From positions 1-35,452 of the forward strand of contig JANQLP010000051.1 in assembly GCA_028280515.1 (NCBI GenBank): 35,452 bases of DNA, in the 5' to 3' direction. This document shows, piece by piece, positions 7,446 through 16,343 of this stretch (the first letter of the stretch is position 1; every line of letters starts with the position of its first letter). Made by a program: the position numbers and the translations under genes. Source of the DNA: Hyphomicrobiales bacterium (GTDB taxonomy: Bacteria > Pseudomonadota > Alphaproteobacteria > Rhizobiales > Methyloligellaceae). The notes beneath the pieces were generated by a model, which had not been told where the DNA came from, made no database searches, and was given only the letters and a program-made list of their open reading frames with translations.

Positions 7446-8327
7446 GTGCCCAATGAGATGAACGACACGCGAGACACGGGACGAGACGAAAACGCACGCG
7501 GGACCCCCGCTGCGGACGGTTTCGCCCGTTTGAGCCACGCGGATTTTCCGGACTTTGCACCGGGCTCCGTTTGGCTGGTGGGTGCAGGGCCCGGAGCACC
7601 GGGACTGCTGACCCTGCTCGGATTCCACGGGCTCTCCCATGCCGACATCGTCGTCTATGACGCGCTCGTCAATGAAGACATCCTCAACTGGAAACGGGAT
7701 GGTGCCGTCCTTGAGTTCGCCGGCAAGCGCGGCGGCAAGCCGTCTGCCAAGCAGCAGGATATCTCGCTGCGGCTCGTGGAACTCGCGCGGCAGAACAAGC
7801 GCGTCTTGCGGCTCAAGGGCGGCGACCCGCTGACGTTCGGGCGCGGCGGTGAGGAGTGCGAGACGCTCGCCTCCGTTGGAATTCCTTTCCGGATCGTTCC
7901 CGGCATCACATCAGGCGTCGGCGGACTTGCCTATGCCGGTATCCCGACCACCCACCGGGACACAAACCATTCCGTCCTGTTCCTGACCGGTCACGACGCA
8001 ACCGGCGATATTCCGCAAGGGGTCGACTGGAAAAACGTCGCCAGCGCGTCTCCCGTCGTGGTCATGTATATGGCGGTACGCAACCTGCCGAAGATCGCAC
8101 GGACGCTCCTGGGTTTCGGGCGCGATCCTGACGAACCCGTTGCCGTTGTCTCCAATGCGACACTGCCGCATCAGTCGATCCACACCACCACGCTGGGTCA
8201 AATTCCCGATGCCGAAGACATCGTGAAACTTCCGACGCCAGCCCTCGTCGTGCTCGGTAGGGTGGTCGACTTCCACGACAGGCTGGGCTGGTATGCGAAG
8301 GCCATGCGGGAGAACGCCGTTGGCTGA
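7446..8327 (+). CDS. cobA: uroporphyrinogen-III C-methyltransferase CobA
   Basis: CobA (SUMT) transfers two methyl groups from SAM to uroporphyrinogen III, giving precorrin-2, the branch point to cobalamin and siroheme. The 293-residue protein has a roughly 40-residue N-terminal extension, then the SAM loop LVGAGPGAPG at 44-53, LKGGDPLTFGRGGEE from residue 123, and VPGITSGVGG. No siroheme synthase (CysG N-terminal) domain is fused. The start is GTG at 7446 or ATG at 7458 in the same frame; neither has a strong ribosome site. The gene diverges from the cbiD remnant/cobK across about 60 bases that must hold both promoters. It overlaps cobB. Confidence 0.95.
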   Translation: MPNEMNDTRDTGRDENARGTPAADGFARLSHADFPDFAPGSVWLVGAGPGAPGLLTLLGFHGLSHADIVVYDALVNEDILNWKRDGAVLEFAGKRGGKPSAKQQDISLRLVELARQNKRVLRLKGGDPLTFGRGGEECETLASVGIPFRIVPGITSGVGGLAYAGIPTTHRDTNHSVLFLTGHDATGDIPQGVDWKNVASASPVVVMYMAVRNLPKIARTLLGFGRDPDEPVAVVSNATLPHQSIHTTTLGQIPDAEDIVKLPTPALVVLGRVVDFHDRLGWYAKAMRENAVG

Positions 8328-9624
8328 TGCAAAAGGTGTGGTGATCGCCGCCCCCGCGTCGGGCGCGGGCAAGACACTCGTCACCCTCGGCCTCTTGCGC
8401 GCCTATAGCAAACGCGGCATCGCCGTCTCATCCGCAAAAATCGGTCCGGACTATATCGATCCCCGGTTTCACGAGGCGGCGAGCGGACGGCCCTGTTTCA
8501 ACCTCGACGGCTGGGCCATGCGCGATGCACTGGTCCCGGACCTTGCGGCGGAGACGGCAACCGGGTCCGAGCTTGTGATCGTTGAAGGCGTGATGGGATT
8601 GTTCGACGGCGCGGCCGGCGGCGGCGGCACGACCGCGGACATGGCTATGCAACTCGATCTCCCCGTGATCCTCGTGGTCGACGCGCAAAGCCAGGGCCAG
8701 TCGGTGGCGGCGCTGGTCAGAGGGTTTGCGGACTATCAGACCGATTGCCAAATCGCCGGCGTCATCCTCAACAGGGTCGCCAGCCAGACCCACGAAGATC
8801 TGTTGCGGGGGGCGATCGAAGGCATCGGTCTGCCCGTTTTCGGTTCGCTCCGGCGCGAGCAGGGTCTGGCGCTGCCGTCGCGCCACCTGGGTTTGGTGCA
8901 GGCCAGCGAGCACGCGACGCTCGAGACCTTCATCGAACGCGCCGCGGATTTGAGCGCGCGCGCCGTCGACCTTGACGCGCTGACATCCGTCGCGCGACCC
9001 CTTCCGGCAAGCTCCGGTGGCATCGCCCTGCCTCCGCTTGGACAACGTATCGCTGTCGCTCAGGATCGTGCCTTCGGGTTTTCCTATCCGCATCTCCTGA
9101 CCGGCTGGTGCAAGGCGCGCGCCGAAGTCCGGTCCTTTTCGCCGCTCGCCAACGAGGCACCGGATGAAGACGCCGACGCAATCTACCTGCCCGGCGGATA
9201 TCCGGAACTGCATGCGGACCAGATCGCCGCCAGCGCCACGTTCCTCGACGGTCTTAGGAACGCTGCCGAGCGCGATGCGCTGATCTACGGCGAGTGCGGC
9301 GGGTTCATGGTTCTCGGCGACTATCTGATCGATGCGAAGGGCAAGCAGCATGCGATGGCGGGTTTGTTGCCGCTGGGAACGAGTTTCGCCGAACGGGGTC
9401 TGACGCTCGGCTATCGCAGACTTGAACATGACGGCGCGCTGCCATGGCCCAGGAAACTGCGCGGGCACGAGTTCCATTATTCGAAGCTGCACCGGCAGGG
9501 GGACGCCGATCCGCTTTATGAGACACAAGATTCCAAGGGACAGGATCTTGGGCCCGTCGGCTTGCGGCGTGGCCGGGTGATGGGCTCTTATGCCCATGTG
9601 ATCGATATGGAAGCTGAGGCATGA
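8320..9624 (+). CDS. cobB: hydrogenobyrinic/cobyrinic acid a,c-diamide synthase CobB
   Basis: CobB/CbiA amidates the a and c carboxylates of the corrin ring using glutamine and ATP. From the TTG start the protein has 434 residues. The N-terminal ATP-binding domain has the P-loop-like APASGAGKT at 11-19 and the segment [17 protein letters not shown]. The C-terminal class I glutamine amidotransferase domain has catalytic Cys326 in [14 protein letters not shown] at 8320 is favoured over ATG at 8293 because GGGAG at about 8309-8313 sits at proper spacing; the ATG would add 9 residues. The start overlaps cobA and the stop overlaps the cobQ ATG. CobB in aerobic organisms and CbiA in anaerobic ones are homologous. 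Confidence 0.94.
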   Translation: MADAKGVVIAAPASGAGKTLVTLGLLRAYSKRGIAVSSAKIGPDYIDPRFHEAASGRPCFNLDGWAMRDALVPDLAAETATGSELVIVEGVMGLFDGAAGGGGTTADMAMQLDLPVILVVDAQSQGQSVAALVRGFADYQTDCQIAGVILNRVASQTHEDLLRGAIEGIGLPVFGSLRREQGLALPSRHLGLVQASEHATLETFIERAADLSARAVDLDALTSVARPLPASSGGIALPPLGQRIAVAQDRAFGFSYPHLLTGWCKARAEVRSFSPLANEAPDEDADAIYLPGGYPELHADQIAASATFLDGLRNAAERDALIYGECGGFMVLGDYLIDAKGKQHAMAGLLPLGTSFAERGLTLGYRRLEHDGALPWPRKLRGHEFHYSKLHRQGDADPLYETQDSKGQDLGPVGLRRGRVMGSYAHVIDMEAEA

Positions 9625-11117
9625 CGCCGGCACTGATGATTCAGGGAACCGGCTCGGACGTGGGCAAATCGCTGATCGTTGCCGGGCTTGCACGCGCCTT
9701 CACGGCGCGCGGCCTTAACGTGCGTCCGTTCAAACCACAGAACATGTCGAACAACGCCGCTGTCGCCGTTGACGGCGGTGAGATCGGCCGCGCGCAGGCG
9801 CTGCAGGCAAAGGCATGCCGTGTTGCGCCGAGCGTTCATATGAACCCGGTGCTCCTGAAACCCGAGACCGACACCGGCGCGCAGGTCATCGTGCGCGGCA
9901 AGCGCGACGCGACCCTCTCGGCACGCGATTACATGACCGCGCGGGCGGACTATCTCCCTGCCATCCTGGAGAGTTTCCATGACATCTGCGCCGAGGCGGA
10001 TCTGGTACTGATCGAGGGCGCTGGCAGTCCGGCGGAAACCAATCTGCGGCAGCGCGACATTGCCAATATGGGGTTCGCCCACGCCGCTGACGTTCCGGTT
10101 GTGCTGGTGGGAGATATCCACCGCGGCGGCGTGATCGCCGCCATCGTCGGCACCTTTGCGGTGATCACACAGGAAGACTCGGATCGCATCGCCGCCTTCC
10201 TCATCAACAAGTTTCACGGTGACACCGCCCTGTTCGACGAGGGGGTCCGCACGCTCATCGACCGTACCGGCCGGCCCTGCGCCGGCGTCATTCCGCATTT
10301 CGCCGATGCGTACAGGCTGCCGGCGGAAGATGCGGTCGCCCTTGAACGGGAAGCGGCCATGCAGCAGGACAGCAGTGTCAAGATCGTCGTGCCGCGCCTG
10401 TCGCGCATCGCCAACTTCGACGACCTCGACCCCCTGCGGCAAACGCCGGGTGTGACGGTGCAGATCATCCAGCCGGGGCACCCGCTGCCCGGCGACGCCG
10501 ATCTCATCCTGCTGCCCGGCACCAAATCGACAGCCGGCGATCTGGCGTATTTGCGCGCCCAGGGCTGGGATATCGACATCCTCGCCCACGCACGGCGCGG
10601 GGGCCGGGTTCTGGGGCTGTGCGGCGGCTACCAGATGCTCGGGCGCAAGGTGCACGACCCGGACGGGCTGGAGGGCAGCGCGGGGAGCGTCGAGGCGCTT
10701 GGCCTGCTCGATATCGAAACCACGCTCGTTGCCGACAAATCGCTTGAGAATGTCGAGGCCCGGCATGTTCCGAACGGCACGCCGATTACCGGATACGAAA
10801 TCCATCTCGGAGAAAGCGACGGCACCGACTGTGCCCGGCCGTTTGCGCGCATCGGTAACCGCCATGACGGCGCGCGTTCACCCGACGGACTGATCGAGGG
10901 AACCTATCTGCACGGGGTATTCGCGTCCGATACGTTCCGGGCTGCCTACCTGAAGGACCTTGGCGCCGACGACGCAGGCGACTTTTCCTATGAGACCGCG
11001 GTCGAGGAGACGCTCGACGCCCTGGCGGCACACATGGATACGCACGCCGATCTCAATATGCTGTTTGAGATTGCGCAGCGCCGCTCCGCCAATCCCTCCC
11101 GTCTCAAGGCGGTCTGA
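9621..11117 (+). CDS. cobQ: cobyric acid synthase CobQ
   Basis: CobQ/CbiP amidates carboxylates b, d, e and g of adenosylcobyrinic acid a,c-diamide. The 498-residue product is full length. The N-terminal domain starts [18 protein letters not shown], with [11 protein letters not shown] and [10 protein letters not shown] following, both strong CobQ signatures. The C-terminal amidotransferase domain carries Cys334 in [11 protein letters not shown] and a YLHGVF segment near the end. It starts in an ATGA overlap with cobB. Its stop overlaps the bluB start (TGATG), so cobB-cobQ-bluB are likely translationally coupled. Confidence 0.96.
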   Translation: MTPALMIQGTGSDVGKSLIVAGLARAFTARGLNVRPFKPQNMSNNAAVAVDGGEIGRAQALQAKACRVAPSVHMNPVLLKPETDTGAQVIVRGKRDATLSARDYMTARADYLPAILESFHDICAEADLVLIEGAGSPAETNLRQRDIANMGFAHAADVPVVLVGDIHRGGVIAAIVGTFAVITQEDSDRIAAFLINKFHGDTALFDEGVRTLIDRTGRPCAGVIPHFADAYRLPAEDAVALEREAAMQQDSSVKIVVPRLSRIANFDDLDPLRQTPGVTVQIIQPGHPLPGDADLILLPGTKSTAGDLAYLRAQGWDIDILAHARRGGRVLGLCGGYQMLGRKVHDPDGLEGSAGSVEALGLLDIETTLVADKSLENVEARHVPNGTPITGYEIHLGESDGTDCARPFARIGNRHDGARSPDGLIEGTYLHGVFASDTFRAAYLKDLGADDAGDFSYETAVEETLDALAAHMDTHADLNMLFEIAQRRSANPSRLKAV

Positions 11118-11728
11118 TGCCGGGCGGTACATTCGACGACGCGTTTCGCGCCGAGCTGGAAGACCTCATCAAGTGGCGGCGCGACGTCAGGCGGTTTCGT
11201 CCCGATCCAGTCGATCCGGCTCTCGTCGAAAAGTTGCTCAAGCTCGCCGACCATGCCCCCTCGGTCGGGCTCAGCCAGCCCTGGCGGTTCGTTTCGGTGG
11301 CCGGCAAGGCGGAACGCGATGCCGTCATCGCGTCGTTCGAGCGCTGCAACCGCAAGGCCCTGGACGGGTATGACGGAGAGAACGCCAGCCTCTACGCGAC
11401 CCTGAAGCTTGAGGGGCTAAAGGAATCCCCGGTGCAGTTCGCCGTGTTCTGCGATGAAACAACGGAAAAGGGCAAAGGGCTCGGCTCCCAGACCATGCCG
11501 GAAACGCTGCGCTATTCCGTGGTGACCGCGGTTCAGACCTTCTGGCTCGCGGCGCGCGCCTGGGGCCTCGGTGTCGGCTGGGTTTCCATCCTCGAACCCG
11601 AAACGGTCAAGGAGGCGCTGTCGATTCCGGCATCATGGTCGCTGGTCGCCTATCTGTGCGTCGGGTACCCGCAGGAGGAGCATATCGACCCGGAACTTGA
11701 GCGCGCGGGATGGGAGAAGCGCCGGTGA
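11117..11728 (+). CDS. bluB: 5,6-dimethylbenzimidazole synthase BluB
   Basis: BluB is an oxygen-dependent, flavin-destructase nitroreductase-fold enzyme that converts FMNH2 into 5,6-dimethylbenzimidazole, the lower ligand of B12. The 203-residue product has WRRDVRRFRPDPVD near the N-terminus, ADHAPSVGLSQPWRF, and a C-terminal LCVGYPQEEHIDPELERAGW segment, all typical of BluB rather than generic nitroreductases. Because BluB needs oxygen, the host is likely aerobic or facultative even though the corrin-ring genes look cobalt-early. The start overlaps the cobQ stop, and the following cbiB start overlaps the bluB stop. Confidence 0.94.
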   Translation: MPGGTFDDAFRAELEDLIKWRRDVRRFRPDPVDPALVEKLLKLADHAPSVGLSQPWRFVSVAGKAERDAVIASFERCNRKALDGYDGENASLYATLKLEGLKESPVQFAVFCDETTEKGKGLGSQTMPETLRYSVVTAVQTFWLAARAWGLGVGWVSILEPETVKEALSIPASWSLVAYLCVGYPQEEHIDPELERAGWEKRR

Positions 11729-12711
11729 GCGCCGATGTCGCGGGTTCCCTGTTTTTCGAATTGAATTTCATCATCGCCGCGGTGGCCCTGCTGACCGAAC
11801 GGCTGTTTGGCTACCCGAAAGGTCTGCAACACCGGATCGGGCACCCAGTGGAGTGGATGGGCAAGCTGATCGGATGGCTGGACAAGTTCTTCAATGATCC
11901 GCCCACCGACAGATTGCGCGGCGTGCAGGCGCTTCTCGTGCTGCTCGGGATCACCCTCTCGGTGACGCTGCTGCTCACCCACTACCTGCGCGTGAGCGAA
12001 GCGGGCTGGATCATCGAAGCCTTGCTCGCCAGCACGCTGTTGTCGCAGAAGTCGCTCGAAGATCATGTGCGGGCCGTAGCGGACGGCCTGTCCAAGAGCC
12101 TCGAAGCCGGCCGGGATGCCGTCCGGCATATTGTCGGGCGAGATCCCCAGAAACTCGATGCGAGCGGCGTCGCGAAGGGCGCGGTCGAGAGCCTGGCGGA
12201 GAACATGTCGGACGGGGTGACGGCACCCCTTTTCTGGCTTCTCGTCGGCGGCCTGCCCGGCATCGCGCTCTACAAGGCGATCAATACGGCGGACAGCATG
12301 ATCGGCCACAAGACGGATCAGTATTTCGACTTCGGCTGGCCCGCTGCCCGTCTCGACGATCTGGTCAATCTCGTGCCGGCGCGCATGACGGGCTGGGTCA
12401 TTGCAGCCGCCGGCGCGCTGACGGGAGGCGCGTCGGGCGCCGAGGCAGTCCGGTCCATGGCGCGCGACGCCCCGCGCCACGTCTCTCCCAACGCCGGGTG
12501 GCCGGAAGCCGCCATGGCCGGCGCGCTTGGCATAAGCCTCGGCGGTCCGCGCAGCTATGGTGGGAAAGCGGTCAATCTCGCCTGGATGGGCAACGGCCGC
12601 AAAAAACTCAAAGGCGGCGACATCACCGACGCGCTGAAGCTCTACAATACCGGGCTGAACATACTGACCGCGCTCGTTGTCACCGGTTGCATCATTTCGT
12701 GGACGATTTGA
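11725..12711 (+). CDS. cbiB: adenosylcobinamide-phosphate synthase CbiB/CobD
   Basis: A membrane enzyme that attaches aminopropanol (or its phosphate) to adenosylcobyric acid; called CobD in P. denitrificans. The 328-residue protein has several hydrophobic helices (near the N-terminus at AAVALLTERLFGYP, then LLVLLGITLSVTLLL) and the conserved stretch ESLAENMSDGVTAPLFW. ALYKAINTADSMIGHK is a family signature. The GTG at 11725 is chosen because it overlaps the bluB stop and has GGGAGAAG about 8 bases upstream; an in-frame ATG at 11710 would add 5 residues. The 3' end overlaps the convergent cobU by 20 bases. Confidence 0.94.
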   Translation: MSADVAGSLFFELNFIIAAVALLTERLFGYPKGLQHRIGHPVEWMGKLIGWLDKFFNDPPTDRLRGVQALLVLLGITLSVTLLLTHYLRVSEAGWIIEALLASTLLSQKSLEDHVRAVADGLSKSLEAGRDAVRHIVGRDPQKLDASGVAKGAVESLAENMSDGVTAPLFWLLVGGLPGIALYKAINTADSMIGHKTDQYFDFGWPAARLDDLVNLVPARMTGWVIAAAGALTGGASGAEAVRSMARDAPRHVSPNAGWPEAAMAGALGISLGGPRSYGGKAVNLAWMGNGRKKLKGGDITDALKLYNTGLNILTALVVTGCIISWTI

Positions 12712-13222
12712 GCACCTGCGGCAGACCGGCGGTGACCAGAACCACTTCGTCGACAATGGCTGCGACCTTCTGATTGGTCTCGCCGGCAATATCGCGGAAA
12801 CGGCGCGCAAGGGCGTTTTCCGGCACGATGCCGCCGCCGACCTCATTGGAGACCAGCACGGTCATGCCCTGGGTATGGTCCAGCGCCTCGAGCAAATCCT
12901 CAACCGCCGTTGCGCAGTCGTTTTTGGCGAGAAACACGTTGGACAGCCAAATGGTCAGGCAGTCGATCAGAATGAAGGCGTCCTTGTCGGAACATTCGCG
13001 CAGCGCATCGGGCAGATTGAGCAACGCGGTGACGGTGTGCCAGTCCCTCCCGCGCCGCGCCCGGTGCGCCGCGATGCGCGCGGCCATTTCCTCATCGCCC
13101 GGTTCGGCGGTCGCGAAATAGATCTTCGAGCCATTCCAGGTGGCGGCAAGGGCCTCCGCGTACCGGCTCTTGCCGGAGCGCGCGCCGCCGATGACCAAAA
13201 TGGATTTACCGGTTCCCGTCAT
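12692..13222 (-). CDS. cobU: bifunctional adenosylcobinamide kinase / guanylyltransferase (CobU/CobP)
   Basis: It phosphorylates adenosylcobinamide and transfers GMP to give adenosylcobinamide-GDP. The 176-residue product is the standard size. The P-loop GGARSGKS is at residues 12-19. His53 in AAHRARRGRDW matches the guanylylated histidine of the family. LIDCLTIWLSN and LVSNEVGGGIVP are further signatures. The start at 13222 overlaps the cobS stop (ATGA on the minus strand), and translation is probably coupled to cobS. Longer frames starting near 13540 run antisense through cobS and are rejected. Confidence 0.95.
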   Translation of the reverse strand: MTGTGKSILVIGGARSGKSRYAEALAATWNGSKIYFATAEPGDEEMAARIAAHRARRGRDWHTVTALLNLPDALRECSDKDAFILIDCLTIWLSNVFLAKNDCATAVEDLLEALDHTQGMTVLVSNEVGGGIVPENALARRFRDIAGETNQKVAAIVDEVVLVTAGLPQVLKSSTK

Positions 13223-13968
13223 AATGCCGCCGCCAGTGTTACGAGCACCGCCATTTCCGTGAATTGCTCGCCGGCGCCCAGCACATCTCCGGTATAGCCT
13301 CCGATCCTGCGCTTGGCGAGCACCGCCACGACGGCGACCGCGACCGCCGCGACCGCAAAGGCGAGCCCTGCCACAAGAACCGGGAAGTGAAGAAACACGA
13401 TCGCCGCGCTGATCAGAAACGCAGTCAACACCGCGGCAAACGGGGGCGACGCGACCGTCGCACCGAGACCGTCGGTACGCGCGGGGGCCAACAGCACCAG
13501 CAACGCAACGATCGCGAGGCGGCCCAGAAGCCCTGCGCAAATGAGCCCGGCCAGCACCTGAAAGAGCGGCAATTCGGCGATGCCGCCCCAGCGCAGCCCG
13601 AGCACCAGCACAAGCGCCAGCACGCCATACGTTCCGATCCGGCTGTCGCGCATGATGGCAAGGGCACGCTCGCGGTCACGGCCACCACCGAGACCGTCGG
13701 CAAAGTCCGCCAGACCGTCTTCGTGAAGAGCACCGGTGACCAAGACCTGCGTGGCCAGCGCAAGTCCGGCGGACAGTCCCCCGCCGAGCCCCGCCAGTTG
13801 TCCGGCAAACCAGACGAGCGCGGCAACCGCGCCGACCACGGCGCCAACGATCGGATATGCCCAGACGCTGCGGGCGAGCGCGCCGGCCTCGCCGGAGTGC
13901 GTCGCGGGCACCGGAAGCCGCGTCAGCAAACCAAAGGCGTTGAACAGATCGACCGGGATGGCGCGCAC
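13219..13968 (-). CDS. cobS: adenosylcobinamide-GDP ribazoletransferase (CobS/CobV)
   Basis: Cobalamin synthase, an integral membrane enzyme joining alpha-ribazole (phosphate) to adenosylcobinamide-GDP, the last assembly step. The 249-residue protein has multiple hydrophobic helices. It carries the signature ALHEDGLADFADGLGGG followed by ALAIMRDSRIGTYG, whose acidic residues bind Mg2+ in this family. It lies between cobT (6 bases away) and cobU (overlapping) in a three-gene minus-strand unit. The residues around 170-230 are strongly hydrophobic and Ala/Val-rich. Confidence 0.94.
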   Translation of the reverse strand: MRAIPVDLFNAFGLLTRLPVPATHSGEAGALARSVWAYPIVGAVVGAVAALVWFAGQLAGLGGGLSAGLALATQVLVTGALHEDGLADFADGLGGGRDRERALAIMRDSRIGTYGVLALVLVLGLRWGGIAELPLFQVLAGLICAGLLGRLAIVALLVLLAPARTDGLGATVASPPFAAVLTAFLISAAIVFLHFPVLVAGLAFAVAAVAVAVVAVLAKRRIGGYTGDVLGAGEQFTEMAVLVTLAAAL

Positions 13969-13974
13969 GGTCGC

Positions 13975-15009
13975 TCAGGCCTTGTTGTCGACGCCGGCGG
14001 CCACGAAGGTCGACATGCCGTTATGCGTGGCGACCGCGCCCTGCAACACCGCATAGGCGACGGCGGCACCCGTGCCTTCGCCGAGCCGCATGGAGAGATC
14101 GACGAGCGGATCGAGACCGAGGGCGGCGAGCAGGCGGCCGTGACCCGGTTCGGCGGACAGGTGCCCGGCCAGACAGTGATCGAGCGCGCCAGGGCGCGTG
14201 CTCTCCGGGACAAGCGCCGCTGCGGTACACACAAAGCCGTCCAGAAGCACCGGAATATGGCGTGACCGCGCTTCCATGATGGCGCCCGCAATGGCGGCGA
14301 TCTCACGCCCTCCCAGCCGCCGGAGCGCCTCGAACGGTTCATGGCAAAACGGCATGTGCAGATCGACGGCGCGCGCCACGACTTCCGCCTTGCGGGCAAC
14401 GCCTAACGCGTCGAGACCGGTTCCCGGTCCCGTCCAGTCGGACGCTTCGCCGCCGAGCACCGCGCAGCACAGCGCAGCGGCGGCTGTGGTATTTCCGATC
14501 CCCATCTCGCCCAACACCAATAGGTCGCAAGCCGCATTGACCGCTCCGGCGCCTCGCGCGATCGCCGCGGCGCATTCCTCTTCGGACATTGCCGGCGCTT
14601 CGCTGATGTCTACGGTCGGGTTTTCCAGATCGAGCGGCACGACGCTCAGGTCGATCCCGTACGCGTCGCACAACTGGCAGATCGCCGCCCCGCCCGCCTT
14701 GAAGTTCTCCACCATCTGCGCGGTCACCGTCGATGGATAGGGAGAGACGCCCTGCATTGTCACGCCATGGTTCCCGGCGAATACCAGTGCTTCGACGGCT
14801 TCAAGCTGCGGCGCCTCGCTTTGCTGCCAGCCGGCCAGCCAGCAGGCAAGGTCCTCAAGCTTTCCAAGCGCACCGGGCGGTTTGGTCAGGTTCTCCTGCC
14901 GGGCGCGCGCGGCCTGACAGGCGGTCTGATCGGGCGATGTCAGGCTCTCGAGTTGGCGGGCGGCATGCGCCCACCACGCGACGTCTGTATCGAGGTTTGC
15001 CAACGGCAA
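13975..15009 (-). CDS. cobT: nicotinate-nucleotide-dimethylbenzimidazole phosphoribosyltransferase (CobT/CobU)
   Basis: It makes alpha-ribazole phosphate from the BluB product and nicotinate mononucleotide. The 344-residue protein has FAGNHGVTMQGVSPYP, LGEMGIGNTTAAAA, and the C-terminal MRLGEGTGAAVA, where Glu311 corresponds to the catalytic glutamate of the family. Translation most likely begins at TTG 15009, preceded by AAGGGA about 7 bases upstream; another TTG lies two codons later. It is the first gene of the minus-strand unit cobT-cobS-cobU. The 91 bases upstream (15010-15100) must hold its promoter; I see no B12 riboswitch there. Confidence 0.94.
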   Translation of the reverse strand: MPLANLDTDVAWWAHAARQLESLTSPDQTACQAARARQENLTKPPGALGKLEDLACWLAGWQQSEAPQLEAVEALVFAGNHGVTMQGVSPYPSTVTAQMVENFKAGGAAICQLCDAYGIDLSVVPLDLENPTVDISEAPAMSEEECAAAIARGAGAVNAACDLLVLGEMGIGNTTAAAALCCAVLGGEASDWTGPGTGLDALGVARKAEVVARAVDLHMPFCHEPFEALRRLGGREIAAIAGAIMEARSRHIPVLLDGFVCTAAALVPESTRPGALDHCLAGHLSAEPGHGRLLAALGLDPLVDLSMRLGEGTGAAVAYAVLQGAVATHNGMSTFVAAGVDNKA

Positions 15010-15100
15010 TCAGGTCCCTTCGATGTTCGACTGCACGTTCCAACCGTAAACATGCCACAGCGCTCGAGCCGAATCGAGGCGGCGTGTGCCCACACCCGCC

Positions 15101-16156
15101 TCAGGCCGCGGCAAGCTCGCCTTCACCGAGGCGTTTGAAGATCTCCGCCGCCTGCTCCACTTCCTTGCGCGTGACATCGAGGTGGGTCAGTGCGCGCAAG
15201 GTGTTCAGGCCGATCGGGGAGAGACGCACGCCTTCTTCTCCGAGCCGCTGGCTCCAGGTCGGCGCGTCGGAACCGGAGGCGGAAACGTCAATGATGACGA
15301 TGTTGGTGTCGACATGCGCCGGCTCGACGCCGAGCCCCGGAACCGATGCGAGACATGTGGCCAGCAGTTTCGCATTCGCATGGTCCTCGGCCAGCCGCTC
15401 GACGTGATGGTCGAGGGCATAGACCCCTGCCGCCGCAATGATGCCGGCCTGGCGCATGGAGCCGCCGACGCGCTGTTTCCAGCGCCAGGCCTGATCAATG
15501 AAGTCGGACGAGCCGGCCAGCACCGCACCGACCGGACAGCCCAGTCCCTTGGAAAGATCAACCCAGACGGAGTCGAACCCTTGCGCATAATCCTTTGCCG
15601 AAACGCCGGACGCGACCACGGCGTTGAGCACACGCGCGCCGTCCATATGCATCTTCAGTCCATGGTCTTGTGCTACGCCCACGATTTGCCGGACGGTGTC
15701 GAGCGGCCAGACCGTTCCGCCCACCAGATTTGCCGTCTGCTCGATCGAGATGACGCGGCTGCGCGGCGCGTAGCGCGACGGGAAGCGAATGGCGGCTTCC
15801 GCCTGTTCCGCCGTGAACACGCCCCGTTCGCCATCGATCGGATGCGGCGCCGCGCGCGCCAGCACCGACGCACCGCCGGCCTCCACACCGATGATGTGCG
15901 CGGAACGCTCGGCGATGATCTCATCACCCGGACCGCAATGGACCGCGGCCGAGATCTGGTTACACATGGTGCCCGACGGCAGGAAAACGGCGCGCTCCTT
16001 GCCGAACAGTTCGGCAACACGTTCCGTCAGTGCGTTGACGGTGGGGTCGTTGAACCCCTGCTCGTCGCCGACTTCGGCGGACGCCATCGCCTCGCGCATG
16101 GCAGGCGTCGGTCTGGTCTGGGTGTCGCTTTGCAGTTCGATATGGTTTTTGGCCAT
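15101..16156 (-). CDS. low-specificity threonine aldolase family protein
   Basis: A 351-residue PLP enzyme of the aspartate-aminotransferase-like fold, beta-eliminating lyase/threonine aldolase group. The family cleaves L-threonine or L-allo-threonine to glycine and acetaldehyde. Visible features are ELQSDTQTRPT at the N-terminus, SGTMCNQ (61-67), Asp172 in LKMHMDGAR (cofactor ring nitrogen), and the presumed PLP lysine K203 in DLSKGLGCPVG. The ATG at 16156 has AGGA upstream and matches family starts; a 474-residue upstream extension is rejected. It lies 91 bases upstream of cobT on the same strand. It is not the threonine-phosphate decarboxylase needed for aminopropanol, which is absent from the window. 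Confidence 0.9.
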   Translation of the reverse strand: MAKNHIELQSDTQTRPTPAMREAMASAEVGDEQGFNDPTVNALTERVAELFGKERAVFLPSGTMCNQISAAVHCGPGDEIIAERSAHIIGVEAGGASVLARAAPHPIDGERGVFTAEQAEAAIRFPSRYAPRSRVISIEQTANLVGGTVWPLDTVRQIVGVAQDHGLKMHMDGARVLNAVVASGVSAKDYAQGFDSVWVDLSKGLGCPVGAVLAGSSDFIDQAWRWKQRVGGSMRQAGIIAAAGVYALDHHVERLAEDHANAKLLATCLASVPGLGVEPAHVDTNIVIIDVSASGSDAPTWSQRLGEEGVRLSPIGLNTLRALTHLDVTRKEVEQAAEIFKRLGEGELAAA

Positions 16157-16343
16157 GTATCCTGTCCCCGTCGAATCTGTCGCGCGCCAGATAACACCTG
16201 CGCCCGATGCAGCGAAGTTTTTTTGCCGCGATGGCTGATCACTTTTGCACAATCGGCGCTTGCCCTGTTCCGCGCGCAGTTCTAACTCTTGTCCGCCGAC
16301 CCAATAAACCCCCTTCATGCGGGTCAGGAAAACAGGAAGATCC

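Noticed and set aside
8428-9693. 421-codon minus-strand open frame opposite cobB
   Set aside because: Antisense shadow with no recognisable motif.
9588-10865. 425-codon minus-strand open frame opposite cobQ
   Set aside because: Antisense shadow; cobQ on the other strand has complete family signatures.
13264-14265. 333-codon plus-strand open frame opposite cobS and cobT
   Set aside because: Charged low-complexity shadow; both minus-strand genes carry catalytic signatures.
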